From NCBI GenBank assembly GCA_036636255.1, contig JAVWOV010000005.1:1-22876 (forward strand): a stretch of DNA of 22,876 nucleotides. Direction: 5' to 3'. Source of the DNA: CALVXC01 sp036636255 (lineage in GTDB: Bacteria > Bacillota_I > Bacilli_A > RF39 > UBA660). The notes beneath the pieces are model-generated. The model did no database searches and was not told where the DNA came from. It saw nothing but the letters and a program-made list of their open reading frames with translations. Position 1 is the stretch's first letter; each line of letters starts with the position of its first letter. The position numbers and the translations under genes were made by a program. Below, in pieces: positions 14,873-21,417 of the stretch.

Positions 14873-16908
14873 ATTTCGTTCATTTCATAAGCTTCAATTA
14901 CGTCGCCTTCTTTTAAATCACTATAACCGTCAATAGTTATACCACATTCAAAGCCTTTTTTAACTTCTTTAACTGTATCTTTTTCTCTTTGAATTGAACC
15001 AATTGATCCATCATATATTACAATACTATTTCTTATAATTCTAGCATTAGCACATGTTTTTATAATTCCATCATTCACCATGGAACCGGCAATTATACCT
15101 ACTTTAGAAAATTTAAACAGTTGTTTAATAGTGGCATTCCCTAATGTTTTTTCTTCATAAACAGGATCAAGCATCCCTTTCATAGCTGCTTCCATTTCTT
15201 CTACAGCTTTATAAATTATATTATATGGTCTTATTTCAACCCCTGCAAGTTTGGCTGATTCTTTCATTTCTTTATTTGGTCTTACATTAAAACCAATAAT
15301 AATGGCATGAGCAGCTTTAGCTAAAACAATGTCACTTTCAGTTATGGCACCAACACCACTTCTTATTACATTTACTTTAACGCCCTCAACATCAATTTTT
15401 TCTAACGAACTTTTTACAGCTTCACTTGAACCATTGACATCAGCTTTAATTAAAATATTTATTTCTTTTTGACCAGTACCTATTTTTTGATATAAATCTT
15501 CTAAGGTAACTGGGGCTTTAGGAATAGTATTTAATATTTTATTTTTCTTTCGTTGTTCACTAATATTACGGGCTTCTTTTTCGGTTGCAAAAGACATGAA
15601 TTTATCACCAGCAATTGGTGTCATATTAAGTCCCGTTATTGAAACTGGTTGTGATGGTAAGGCTTTAGTTATTTCTTCATTTTTATCATTTTTTAATGTT
15701 CTTATTTTACCGCTTGCTTGCCCAACAACAATAGGATCACCTAGTCTTAAGGTTCCGTTTTCAATTAATAAGGTTACAATTGGTCCAACATGTTTATCTA
15801 ACCTGGCTTCAATAACTGTTCCTATGGCGTAACGATTAGGATTAGCTTTATATTCGCCCATTTCTGCTATTAATAAAATATTTTCTAATAATTCATCAAT
15901 TCCCTCACCGGTTATAGCAGAAATTTTACTAAATAATGTTTCACCGCCCCATTGTTCTGCCATTAAACCGTATTCTCCAAGTTCTGTCATTATTCTTTCA
16001 GGATTAGCTCCTGGTCTATCCATTTTATTTATAGCTACTATAATAGGCACTTTAGCAGCTAGCGCATGATCTATGGCTTCTTTTGTTTGTGGCATAACAC
16101 CATCATCAGCAGCTACTATAATAATAATAATATCAGTTATTTTAGCACCTCTTGAGCGCATTTCAGTAAAGGCAGCATGCCCCGGTGTGTCTATAAATGT
16201 TATTATTTTATCATTATGCTTCACTTGATATGCACTGATGGCCTGAGTAATTCCCCCAGCTTCGGTTGTAACAACATTCGATTTTCTAATTGCATCTAAA
16301 AGAGTTGTTTTACCATGATCAACATGACCCATAATAGTAACAATCGGTGGCCTTGGTAATAAATCTTTTTCTAAATCATTTATTTCAAATGTTTCAAAAT
16401 TAGTTACATCGGCAGTTTCTTCTTTTTTTAAAGTTTTATTATAATCAAGAACTAAAATTTCAGCATTTTCTAGACTAAGGGCATTATTAACATTAGCCAT
16501 TATTCCTAAGGAAAATAGTTTTTTTACTAATTCCGTTGCTTTCACATTTAACATTTTAGCTAATGATGCCACCGTCATATTTTCATAATATAATATTACT
16601 TTGTCATCTGTTACAGGATTGTTTGAAATTAATTTTTCTTTATTTTTATACATTTGCTTTTTACGTTTTGCTAGGTCTTTTTTGGTAATGTCTTCCTTTT
16701 TCTTTGGGTGTTGGAGAACTTTATTAATCGTGGTTACAGCGTCTAAATCTTCTTCCATTATAAAATTTGCATTATCTAATTCTGTAATCATTTCTTCGTC
16801 TAATAAATCATCTTCGTTGCGGATATCTAGGCCTAATTCTTGGCCTTTACTTAAAATTTCAGCTATAGTTTTATTAACATCAAGTGCGTATTCTTTGACA
16901 TTCATCAT
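14863..16908 (-). CDS. infB: Translation initiation factor IF-2
   Basis: 681 residues from the ATG at 16908 (AGAGGTGAT before it); a GTG at 16917 falls within that ribosome site. IF-2 is the GTPase that brings fMet-tRNA to the 30S subunit and promotes 70S assembly. The N-terminal region is short and Lys-rich, with an IF2_N domain (TVASLAKMLNVKATELVKKL). The G domain has GHVDHGKTT (near 194), DTPGHAAF (near 240) and NKMD (near 294). Domains II to IV follow, including the C-terminal fMet-tRNA-binding barrel (VGIIAGSMVNDGIIK, KKGFECGITIDGYSDLKEGD). All motifs are intact. It is the last gene of the rimP operon; rbfA and truB, usual neighbours, do not follow. Confidence 0.98.
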   Translation of the reverse strand: MMNVKEYALDVNKTIAEILSKGQELGLDIRNEDDLLDEEMITELDNANFIMEEDLDAVTTINKVLQHPKKKEDITKKDLAKRKKQMYKNKEKLISNNPVTDDKVILYYENMTVASLAKMLNVKATELVKKLFSLGIMANVNNALSLENAEILVLDYNKTLKKEETADVTNFETFEINDLEKDLLPRPPIVTIMGHVDHGKTTLLDAIRKSNVVTTEAGGITQAISAYQVKHNDKIITFIDTPGHAAFTEMRSRGAKITDIIIIIVAADDGVMPQTKEAIDHALAAKVPIIVAINKMDRPGANPERIMTELGEYGLMAEQWGGETLFSKISAITGEGIDELLENILLIAEMGEYKANPNRYAIGTVIEARLDKHVGPIVTLLIENGTLRLGDPIVVGQASGKIRTLKNDKNEEITKALPSQPVSITGLNMTPIAGDKFMSFATEKEARNISEQRKKNKILNTIPKAPVTLEDLYQKIGTGQKEINILIKADVNGSSEAVKSSLEKIDVEGVKVNVIRSGVGAITESDIVLAKAAHAIIIGFNVRPNKEMKESAKLAGVEIRPYNIIYKAVEEMEAAMKGMLDPVYEEKTLGNATIKQLFKFSKVGIIAGSMVNDGIIKTCANARIIRNSIVIYDGSIGSIQREKDTVKEVKKGFECGITIDGYSDLKEGDVIEAYEMNEIKK

Positions 16909-16925
16909 AAAGATCACCTCTCTTT

Positions 16926-17402
16926 TTATAAATTTAGTATTATTTGTTGATTACTTTTTTCGTACTGGCGATAACTAACGCCACATTTATCAAGCATTTT
17001 TTTAGCAACTTTTACTTCTTTTGTATCCTTATATTTATCATCATAATAAATTATTTCCGTTATTCCAGCTTGAATAATTGCTTTGGTACATTCATTACAA
17101 GGAAATAAAGAAACATAAAGTTTAGTATTTTTTAAATCACTATGACAGTTTAAAATAGCATTTAATTCACTATGACACACATATGCATATTTGATATTTT
17201 CATATTCACCACTACGACTCCAAGGAAATTCGTCATCAGGCATACCGATAGGAGCACCATTATAACCAGTTGATAGAATATGGTTTTGGTTATTTACGAT
17301 ACAGGTGCCAACTTGCGTTGAGGGATCCTTACTGCGATTTAACGTAGTAAGCGCTATAGCCATAAAATACTGATCCCAGCTAATATAGTCTTCTCTTTTC
17401 AT
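16926..17402 (-). CDS. Deoxycytidylate deaminase, ComEB-like
   Basis: 158 residues of the zinc-dependent cytidine/dCMP deaminase family. Zinc-site motifs are complete: CHSELNAI (His77, Glu79) and PCNECTKAI (Cys102, Cys105). The N-terminal SWDQYFMAIALTTLNRSKDP and GYNGAPIGMPDDEFPW segments are typical of ComEB/dCMP deaminase. The reaction is dCMP to dUMP plus ammonia, feeding dTMP synthesis. It overlaps rnpM by 4 bases (ATGA) and precedes infB by 17 bases, so it is embedded in the nusA-infB operon in the place normally taken by the L7Ae-like ylxQ gene. The catalytic assignment is firm; the choice of dCMP over other deoxycytidylates comes from family resemblance. Confidence 0.93.
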   Translation of the reverse strand: MKREDYISWDQYFMAIALTTLNRSKDPSTQVGTCIVNNQNHILSTGYNGAPIGMPDDEFPWSRSGEYENIKYAYVCHSELNAILNCHSDLKNTKLYVSLFPCNECTKAIIQAGITEIIYYDDKYKDTKEVKVAKKMLDKCGVSYRQYEKSNQQIILNL

Positions 17403-17656
17403 AACATTGCCTCTAATGCATCATAAATTTCTTCTGGTATATCACTTGCTAAAAACCTATTTAATATTTTATTTTTACGAGCTTTTTTAAACACAGCTAA
17501 ATCTTTTTTTAAATAAGCTCCTCGACCGTTTATTTTCCCGGTTGGATCTATTTTAATTTCTTTTAAGGGCGTTTTAACTATACGAATTAATTCTTGTTTG
17601 GGAAACTTTTCTTTGGTTATGATACAGGTGCGCATTGGTATTTTTTTTGTTTTCAT
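17399..17656 (-). CDS. rnpM: RNase P modulator RnpM (YlxR family)
   Basis: 85 residues; the YlxR fold signature is intact: IPMRTCIITKEKFPKQELIR at the start, IDPTGKINGRGAYL in the middle and a basic helix KKARKNKILNRFL. YlxR proteins are small RNA-binding proteins always found after nusA; in B. subtilis the protein has been shown to modulate RNase P and renamed RnpM. The gene begins 3 bases after nusA ends and its stop overlaps the next start. In most Firmicutes it is followed by ylxQ; here by the deaminase gene. Confidence 0.92.
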   Translation of the reverse strand: MKTKKIPMRTCIITKEKFPKQELIRIVKTPLKEIKIDPTGKINGRGAYLKKDLAVFKKARKNKILNRFLASDIPEEIYDALEAML

Positions 17657-17659
17657 GAT

Positions 17660-18727
17660 TTACTCCAATATTATATTTATGCCATCTTCTTTAGCTTGTT
17701 CAACAGTTTTTACATCTATTTTATGATGAGTTAATCGCGCTGCAAGTCTTACATTTAAACCTTTTTTCCCAATTGCTAAAGATAGGTTATCATTATCAAC
17801 AATAACTAATGCTTCTCTTTTTTTCTCATCCAAAATATATACATTAACATTTTTTGCAGGACTTAAGGCATTTTGAATGAATTTTACGATATTACTATCA
17901 TATTCAATTATATCAACTTTTTCACCATTTAATTCCTTTATAATATTATTAATACGACTTCCTTTTTCTCCAATACAAGCACCAATAGCATCAACGTTTT
18001 CTATTTCTGAATAGACAGCTATTTTAGTTCGATTACCGGCATCACGAGCTACACTATATACTAAAATAATGCCCTCATTTATTTCGGGTATTTCTAATTC
18101 AAATAAACGTTTTACAAAACCGTAATGATTACGAGATAATAAAATAATTGGTCCTTTGGAGTTGTTTTCAACTTTAGTTATGTATACTTTTATATTAGCG
18201 CCCATTTTTATTGTTTCACCAGGAATAGTTTCTGTTTTTGGCAAAATACCTTGAGTTTTTCCTAAATCTACATAATAATTACGAACATCTTCCATGGCTA
18301 CTAATCCTGAAACCATTTCATCTTGTTTATCACCAAATTCTTCGATAATATTATTTCTTTCTGCTTCTTTTATTTTTTGAATTATTACTTGTTTAGCAGT
18401 AGCTGCTGCTACTCTACCAAAGTCTTTAGGGGTCACTTCTGTATCAATCGTTTCACCAACCATTATTCCTTCGACTAATTTTTTAGCTTGTTCTAAGGTT
18501 AGTTCAATTCTTTCATCAATTACTTCTTCAACAACAGTCATATAAGAAAATACTTTAACACTTCCCTTATCACCATCGATTATAACTTTTACATTAGGTA
18601 ATGATTGATAGTTTTTTTTATAAGCCGAGGTAAGCGCTAATTCTAATGTTTCAAAAATTACTTTTTCACTTATTCCTTTTTCTTTCACTAATAAAGCTAC
18701 GGCATTTTTAAATTCTTTTGTATCCAT
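17660..18727 (-). CDS. nusA: Transcription termination/antitermination factor NusA
   Basis: 355 residues, close to the 371 of B. subtilis. NusA binds RNA polymerase and nascent RNA and promotes pausing and intrinsic termination. Order: N-terminal polymerase-binding domain (1-125), S1 domain (about 135-200, VSGLVAMEDVRNYYVDLG to LLSRN), KH1 with IGEKG at 252-256, and KH2 with IGKKG at 319-323. It lacks the C-terminal acidic repeats of proteobacterial NusA, as in other Firmicutes. The ATG shares one base with the rimP stop (TAATG), so translation is coupled. Because the operon leader contains an intrinsic terminator, NusA probably regulates its own synthesis. Confidence 0.97.
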   Translation of the reverse strand: MDTKEFKNAVALLVKEKGISEKVIFETLELALTSAYKKNYQSLPNVKVIIDGDKGSVKVFSYMTVVEEVIDERIELTLEQAKKLVEGIMVGETIDTEVTPKDFGRVAAATAKQVIIQKIKEAERNNIIEEFGDKQDEMVSGLVAMEDVRNYYVDLGKTQGILPKTETIPGETIKMGANIKVYITKVENNSKGPIILLSRNHYGFVKRLFELEIPEINEGIILVYSVARDAGNRTKIAVYSEIENVDAIGACIGEKGSRINNIIKELNGEKVDIIEYDSNIVKFIQNALSPAKNVNVYILDEKKREALVIVDNDNLSLAIGKKGLNVRLAARLTHHKIDVKTVEQAKEDGINIILE

Positions 18728-18981
18728 TATTTATCTCCTTTCTCACGTGAACATACATCTAAAACATAACTATGTTCAATTAAATCTAATTTATCAATTA
18801 TGGGATCAATTAAATTACTAATAATTACACAGTCTTCAACAGTAACAACTGGTTCTTTATCAATAATTATTACTAAAGAATAAATTGACCCATCTTGTTT
18901 AAATAAAACATCATCTAATATGTAACCTTTTTCTTCAATAGGACTTTTTATTTGTTCTTTTATTTTGGTTATTATTTCCAT
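18727..18981 (-). CDS. rimP: RimP-like ribosome maturation factor, N-terminal domain only
   Basis: 84 residues, compared with about 150 for normal RimP (30S assembly factor). The N-terminal alpha/beta domain is present: ITKIKEQIKSPIEEKGYILD, SLVIIIDKEPVVTVEDCVII and SNLIDPIIDKLDLIEHSYVL, followed by DVCSREKGDK where the family has E-V-S-S-P-G. The protein then stops, and nusA begins immediately, so the C-terminal SH3-like domain that contacts S12 is gone, not merely frameshifted. GGGAGG lies before the ATG. The location at the head of the nusA-infB operon confirms identity. Whether the half-length protein is functional is unknown. Confidence 0.85.
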   Translation of the reverse strand: MEIITKIKEQIKSPIEEKGYILDDVLFKQDGSIYSLVIIIDKEPVVTVEDCVIISNLIDPIIDKLDLIEHSYVLDVCSREKGDK

Positions 18982-19001
18982 ATATCCTCCCTTTTTATAT
19001 T

Positions 19002-19030
19002 AAAAAGTGGGTCTTCCCACTCTTTTTTTC
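19002..19030. terminator. Terminator hairpin in the leader of the rimP-nusA operon
   Basis: On the minus strand AGTGGG, AAGA, CCCACT followed by TTTTT: a GC-rich stem preceded by an A-run, between the promoter -10 (19041-19046) and the rimP ribosome site. Its location in the 5' leader makes it an attenuator candidate. On the plus strand the same hairpin is followed by CTTTTTTT, though no plus-strand gene ends here. Confidence 0.75.
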
Positions 19031-19040
19031 TGACATATTC

Positions 19041-19049
19041 ATTATATCA
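19041..19049 (-). promoter_or_regulatory. Extended -10 promoter of the rimP-nusA-infB operon
   Basis: Minus-strand TGATATAAT: perfect TATAAT with the upstream TG of an extended -10; the -35 region is weak (AT-rich). Expected RNA start near 19034, giving a leader of about 50 bases that contains the terminator hairpin. Confidence 0.6.
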
Positions 19050-19095
19050 TAATTTTAAAGATTTTAACATTTTTTTAGATATTTTTTGATTTTTC

Positions 19096-19104
19096 TGCTA
19101 TAAT
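19096..19104 (+). promoter_or_regulatory. Extended -10 promoter of the CPBP protease gene
   Basis: TGCTATAAT on the plus strand, with TTAGAT 18 bases upstream as a poor -35. It would give a leader of about 90 bases containing the duplicated AAGTTGTTT sequence; no riboswitch was recognised in it. Confidence 0.55.
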
Positions 19105-19199
19105 TACTATATAAGTTGTTTATTTATAAATAATATTCACTTTTATATTAGATTTAACGGAAAGGAATCTATCTAAGTTGTTTTGACTGTGTTTAGGTT

Positions 19200-19919
19200 A
19201 TGTGTGATAATATGTTTGAAAAAATTAGTGATAAAAATTATATAAAAAATTCGATTAAGGGTTTTTTAGTTATTTTGGTTTATTTTGGGTTTTCTTTGTT
19301 TTCAGGTGCCTTATTTTCCTTATTTAACGTTGATGCTAACAATATTCCCTTGTTTTTAAAAATTATTTATTTATTAGCTAGCGATATTTTAATTGCCGCG
19401 ATTATTATTTTTATTTTTAAGGATGTATTGATTAATTGTTTTAATGATCTTAAGAAAAATCATTTAAATTATTTTAAAAAGTATATTAAATATTGGTTTA
19501 TTGCTTTAGCTATTATGATGTTTAGTAATTTGATTATTATGTTATTTACCAATAATCTTCCTAATAACGAAGAAATTATTCGACAAAGTTTTAATAAAAG
19601 TCCTTTTTATATTTTTGTTACGGCTGTTATTTTAGCACCTATTATTGAAGAATTAGTTTTTAGACAAGCATTTAGAAATATTTTTACAAATAATGTTTTA
19701 TTCGTTATATTATCTGGACTTGTTTTTGGTGGCTTACATGTTTTTACTTCTTATGAAAATTTAACAGATTTATTGTATTTAATTCCTTATTCTGCTCCTG
19801 GAATGGTGTTTGCATATACGTTAGTTAAATCTAAAAATATTTTTGTTCCCATGGGATTGCATTTTATACATAATGGTTTACTTGTTTCCTTACAATTTCT
19901 GATTTTAATTTTTGGTTAA
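19200..19919 (+). CDS. CPBP family intramembrane metalloprotease
   Basis: 239 residues with about seven hydrophobic segments. Motifs of the CPBP (CAAX protease and bacteriocin-processing, Abi) family are present: EELVFRQAF with Glu150, Glu151 and Arg155, then FGGLHV (His180) and HFIHNG (His221, Asn225), which together form the catalytic site within the membrane. Family members cleave prenylated proteins in eukaryotes and in bacteria are linked to bacteriocin self-immunity, peptide maturation and envelope stress. No bacteriocin gene is next to it. ATG at 19200 is used here; a second ATG at 19212 has GTGAT before it and may be the true start. A terminator overlaps its stop. Confidence 0.9.
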   Translation: MCDNMFEKISDKNYIKNSIKGFLVILVYFGFSLFSGALFSLFNVDANNIPLFLKIIYLLASDILIAAIIIFIFKDVLINCFNDLKKNHLNYFKKYIKYWFIALAIMMFSNLIIMLFTNNLPNNEEIIRQSFNKSPFYIFVTAVILAPIIEELVFRQAFRNIFTNNVLFVILSGLVFGGLHVFTSYENLTDLLYLIPYSAPGMVFAYTLVKSKNIFVPMGLHFIHNGLLVSLQFLILIFG

Positions 19920-19955
19920 GTAGAATATTATATTTTACTTATTTTTTTTTTCGTG
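19916..19955 (+). terminator. Terminator after the CPBP gene
   Basis: TAAGTA and TACTTA pair around an AT-rich loop with further possible AATAT/ATATT pairing, followed by a run of ten T. The stem starts in the stop codon. Confidence 0.55.
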
Positions 19956-19977
19956 CTAAAATGATTATGGTGATGGT

Positions 19978-20817
19978 ATGAAATTAAATAGAATATTATT
20001 TTTGAGCTTTTTTTTGATTTTTTCTATTATTAGTCTTGTTTTATATAGTCGTTATATTTCTACTGATGGTCTTAGAGTTAAGGAATATAAAGTTATGGAT
20101 AGTGAATTAACTGATAATTTTCATGGTTTAAAAATTGTGCATATTAGTGATTTACATTATGGAACTACTTTTAATTATAAAAACTTAGTTAAAGTTTTAG
20201 ATAAAATCAAAAATATTAAACCCGATATTGTTGTTTTAACTGGTGATTTATTTGATTCTAAAGTTAAATTAAATGATAATAAGAAGCAAAAACTTGTTAA
20301 ACTTTTAAGTTCAATTGATACTACTATTGGTAAATATGCTATTAGTGGTGAAGACGATATTGATCTTGATTGGGACCAAATAATTAAAGAAAGTGATTTT
20401 ACTAATTTAAATGATGATTATACTTCTATTTATGATAATGGTTCTAATTATATTTTTATGGGGGGAATTAGTTCTAATAAAAAGTCTGATACTAAAATAG
20501 CTAATTATTTAAAAACATTAAAGGATGATGATAAGCCTGTTTATAATATTTTGCTAATTCATAAACCAGATTACATTAGCAATTTTGATTATGCTAAATA
20601 TGATCTTATTTTGGCTGGTCATTGCCACGGTGGTCAAATTAGATTACCTTTTGTTGGTCCACTACTTTTACCAAAAGGTGCTAAAAATTATAATAATGAG
20701 CATTATTTACTTAATAATACTAATTTGTATATTTCTTATGGCTTGGGAACTTCCGATGTTTATTTTAGATTTTTAAATAAGCCTTCGATTAATTTCTATC
20801 GATTAACTAATAAATAA
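19978..20817 (+). CDS. Membrane-anchored metallophosphoesterase, YkuE-like, with modified GNHD motif
   Basis: 279 residues: an N-terminal membrane anchor (residues 5-25) and a calcineurin-like phosphoesterase domain facing outwards. Metal-binding motifs: VHISDLHYG (Asp58, His60), VVLTGDLFD (Asp90), LLIHKPD (His195) and LAGHCHGGQ (His215, His217). The usual GNH[DE] motif is GEDD at 124-127, so the metal-bridging Asn is Glu and the catalytic His is Asp. YkuE-type enzymes act on UDP-linked lipid precursors or other envelope phosphoesters, and the twin-metal site normally needs this Asn. GGTGAT precedes the ATG. It shares orientation with the CPBP gene but has a terminator between them. Activity is uncertain because of the changed motif. 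Confidence 0.88.
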   Translation: MKLNRILFLSFFLIFSIISLVLYSRYISTDGLRVKEYKVMDSELTDNFHGLKIVHISDLHYGTTFNYKNLVKVLDKIKNIKPDIVVLTGDLFDSKVKLNDNKKQKLVKLLSSIDTTIGKYAISGEDDIDLDWDQIIKESDFTNLNDDYTSIYDNGSNYIFMGGISSNKKSDTKIANYLKTLKDDDKPVYNILLIHKPDYISNFDYAKYDLILAGHCHGGQIRLPFVGPLLLPKGAKNYNNEHYLLNNTNLYISYGLGTSDVYFRFLNKPSINFYRLTNK

Positions 20818-20920
20818 AAAGGATATTAAAGATTATAATACCTATAAAGGTCGTACTAAATAAAAAATTCCTGAAAATGTGGCGAAATATATTTAGAAAG
20901 AACTTTAGGAGGTTTTTTTG

Positions 20921-20964
20921 TGGGAAAACATAAAAAATGAACTTTTGACGAGAAAGTCTTAGGT
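20921..20964 (+). pseudogene. Remnant of an IS3-family transposase orfA (5' stub)
   Basis: AGGAGG followed seven bases later by GTG opens VGKHKK, a TGA stop, then TFDEKV in the same frame. This corresponds to the start of IS3-family OrfA proteins, which typically read MGKHKK-aromatic-TFEEK. Similarity ends about 20958, where a different sequence with an inverted repeat begins. The leader with its ribosome site is intact, so a six-residue peptide could still be made, but there is no transposase. The assignment rests on 12 residues and the RBS. Confidence 0.4.
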
Positions 20965-21144
20965 AGGGGTGTGGGTATATTTTTAGACTCATAATTACAA
21001 TCCTATTTTATTCTTATTATATTTGTCAGGATTTAATCTTCTGTCTATTGTTTCTCAATTGTAAATTGCTTCTTTTCTTTCAACAATTATGTGTATATAC
21101 TATCTATCGCTTTTAAAATAGTCCAACTTTTCATCCGCACCCCC
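20965..21144. mobile_element. Short segment with imperfect terminal inverted repeats (deleted IS or MITE)
   Basis: The 25 bases at 20965-20989 (AGGGGTGTGGG ... GACT) and the reverse complement of 21120-21144 (GGGGGTGCGGA ... GACT) agree at 16 positions, with both ends best conserved. The right end AGTCCAACTTTT resembles the inner part of IS3/IS150-type right ends. The 130 bases between them encode nothing recognisable. It may be an internally deleted insertion sequence or a MITE; it abuts the orfA stub on one side and the intron fragment on the other. Confidence 0.35.
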
Positions 21145-21149
21145 GTTAT

Positions 21150-21269
21150 AGAAGAATAAATTCCCTTGGATCTAGGTCAAGTTAATGCGTTGTGCTTCTC
21201 TAATACTTCGTAGATACTTACGTGTATAGTGGACTTCCACCACCTAGTTATATGCCATGCCCGGCACAC
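21150..21269 (-). mobile_element. 5' fragment of a group IIC intron (domain I part)
   Basis: On the minus strand the fragment begins GTGTGCCGGGCATGG, matching the 5' end of group IIC introns (GUGYG consensus; the Oceanobacillus iheyensis intron starts GUGUGCCCGGCAUGG as I recall it). CTAGGTGG and AAGTCCACTA follow at the positions of the early domain I stem, then ACGAAGTATTAGAGAAGC and CAACGCATTAAC. It lies directly after an intrinsic terminator hairpin and T-run, the known target of class C introns. Sequence resembling the intron fades out around 21150; no domain V and no reverse transcriptase are present in the window, so the intron is truncated and inactive. Confidence 0.65.
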
Positions 21270-21273
21270 TACC

Positions 21274-21308
21274 AAAAATACGTTCAATGGTATAACCATG
21301 AACGTATT
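21274..21308 (-). terminator. Terminator of the thioester surface protein gene
   Basis: AATACGTTC-A-ATGGT, loop ATA, ACCAT-GAACGTATT: 14 pairs with one bulged A, followed on the minus strand by TTTTT. It lies about 110 bases past the stop at 21418. Confidence 0.8.
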
Positions 21309-21417
21309 CAAAAAACTAGACTACTCATCACCTGTATGATATCGTTTACAAAATTCAATTTAATTCGTCTTTTTATTTAGTGAGTAATTGACAGGTACTA
21401 GTATCTTTAGATGCTTT

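Larger units (their letters stand above)
20818..21417. other. 600-base gene-free region with mobile-element remnants
   Basis: Between the phosphoesterase and the surface-protein gene no intact gene was found. The stretch is a mosaic: an IS3-type orfA stub (20921-20964), a short segment with imperfect inverted repeats (20965-21144), the 5' end of a group IIC intron (about 21150-21269, minus) and the surface-gene terminator (21274-21308). A 61-residue minus-strand frame at 20807-20992 is antisense to the orfA stub and not considered real. Confidence 0.65.

Noticed and set aside
19105..19199. Riboswitch in the 90-base leader of the CPBP gene
   Set aside because: No conserved riboswitch core or stable stem; only a short direct repeat AAGTTGTTT.
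20875..20935. MraZ-type GTGG repeats and mraZ start
   Set aside because: Only two irregularly spaced GTGG sequences and the following frame does not encode MraZ; the OrfA reading explains it better.
20921..20985. TGA recoded as Trp (mollicute code), which would open the VGKHKK frame
   Set aside because: TGA is needed as a stop at the ends of yabG and spoVID, where the next gene starts at once, and Trp is encoded by TGG in valS; the frame also stops again at 20990.
20807..20992. 61-residue minus-strand ORF
   Set aside because: No ribosome site, overlaps the phosphoesterase end and lies antisense to the orfA stub; composition unlike the real genes nearby.
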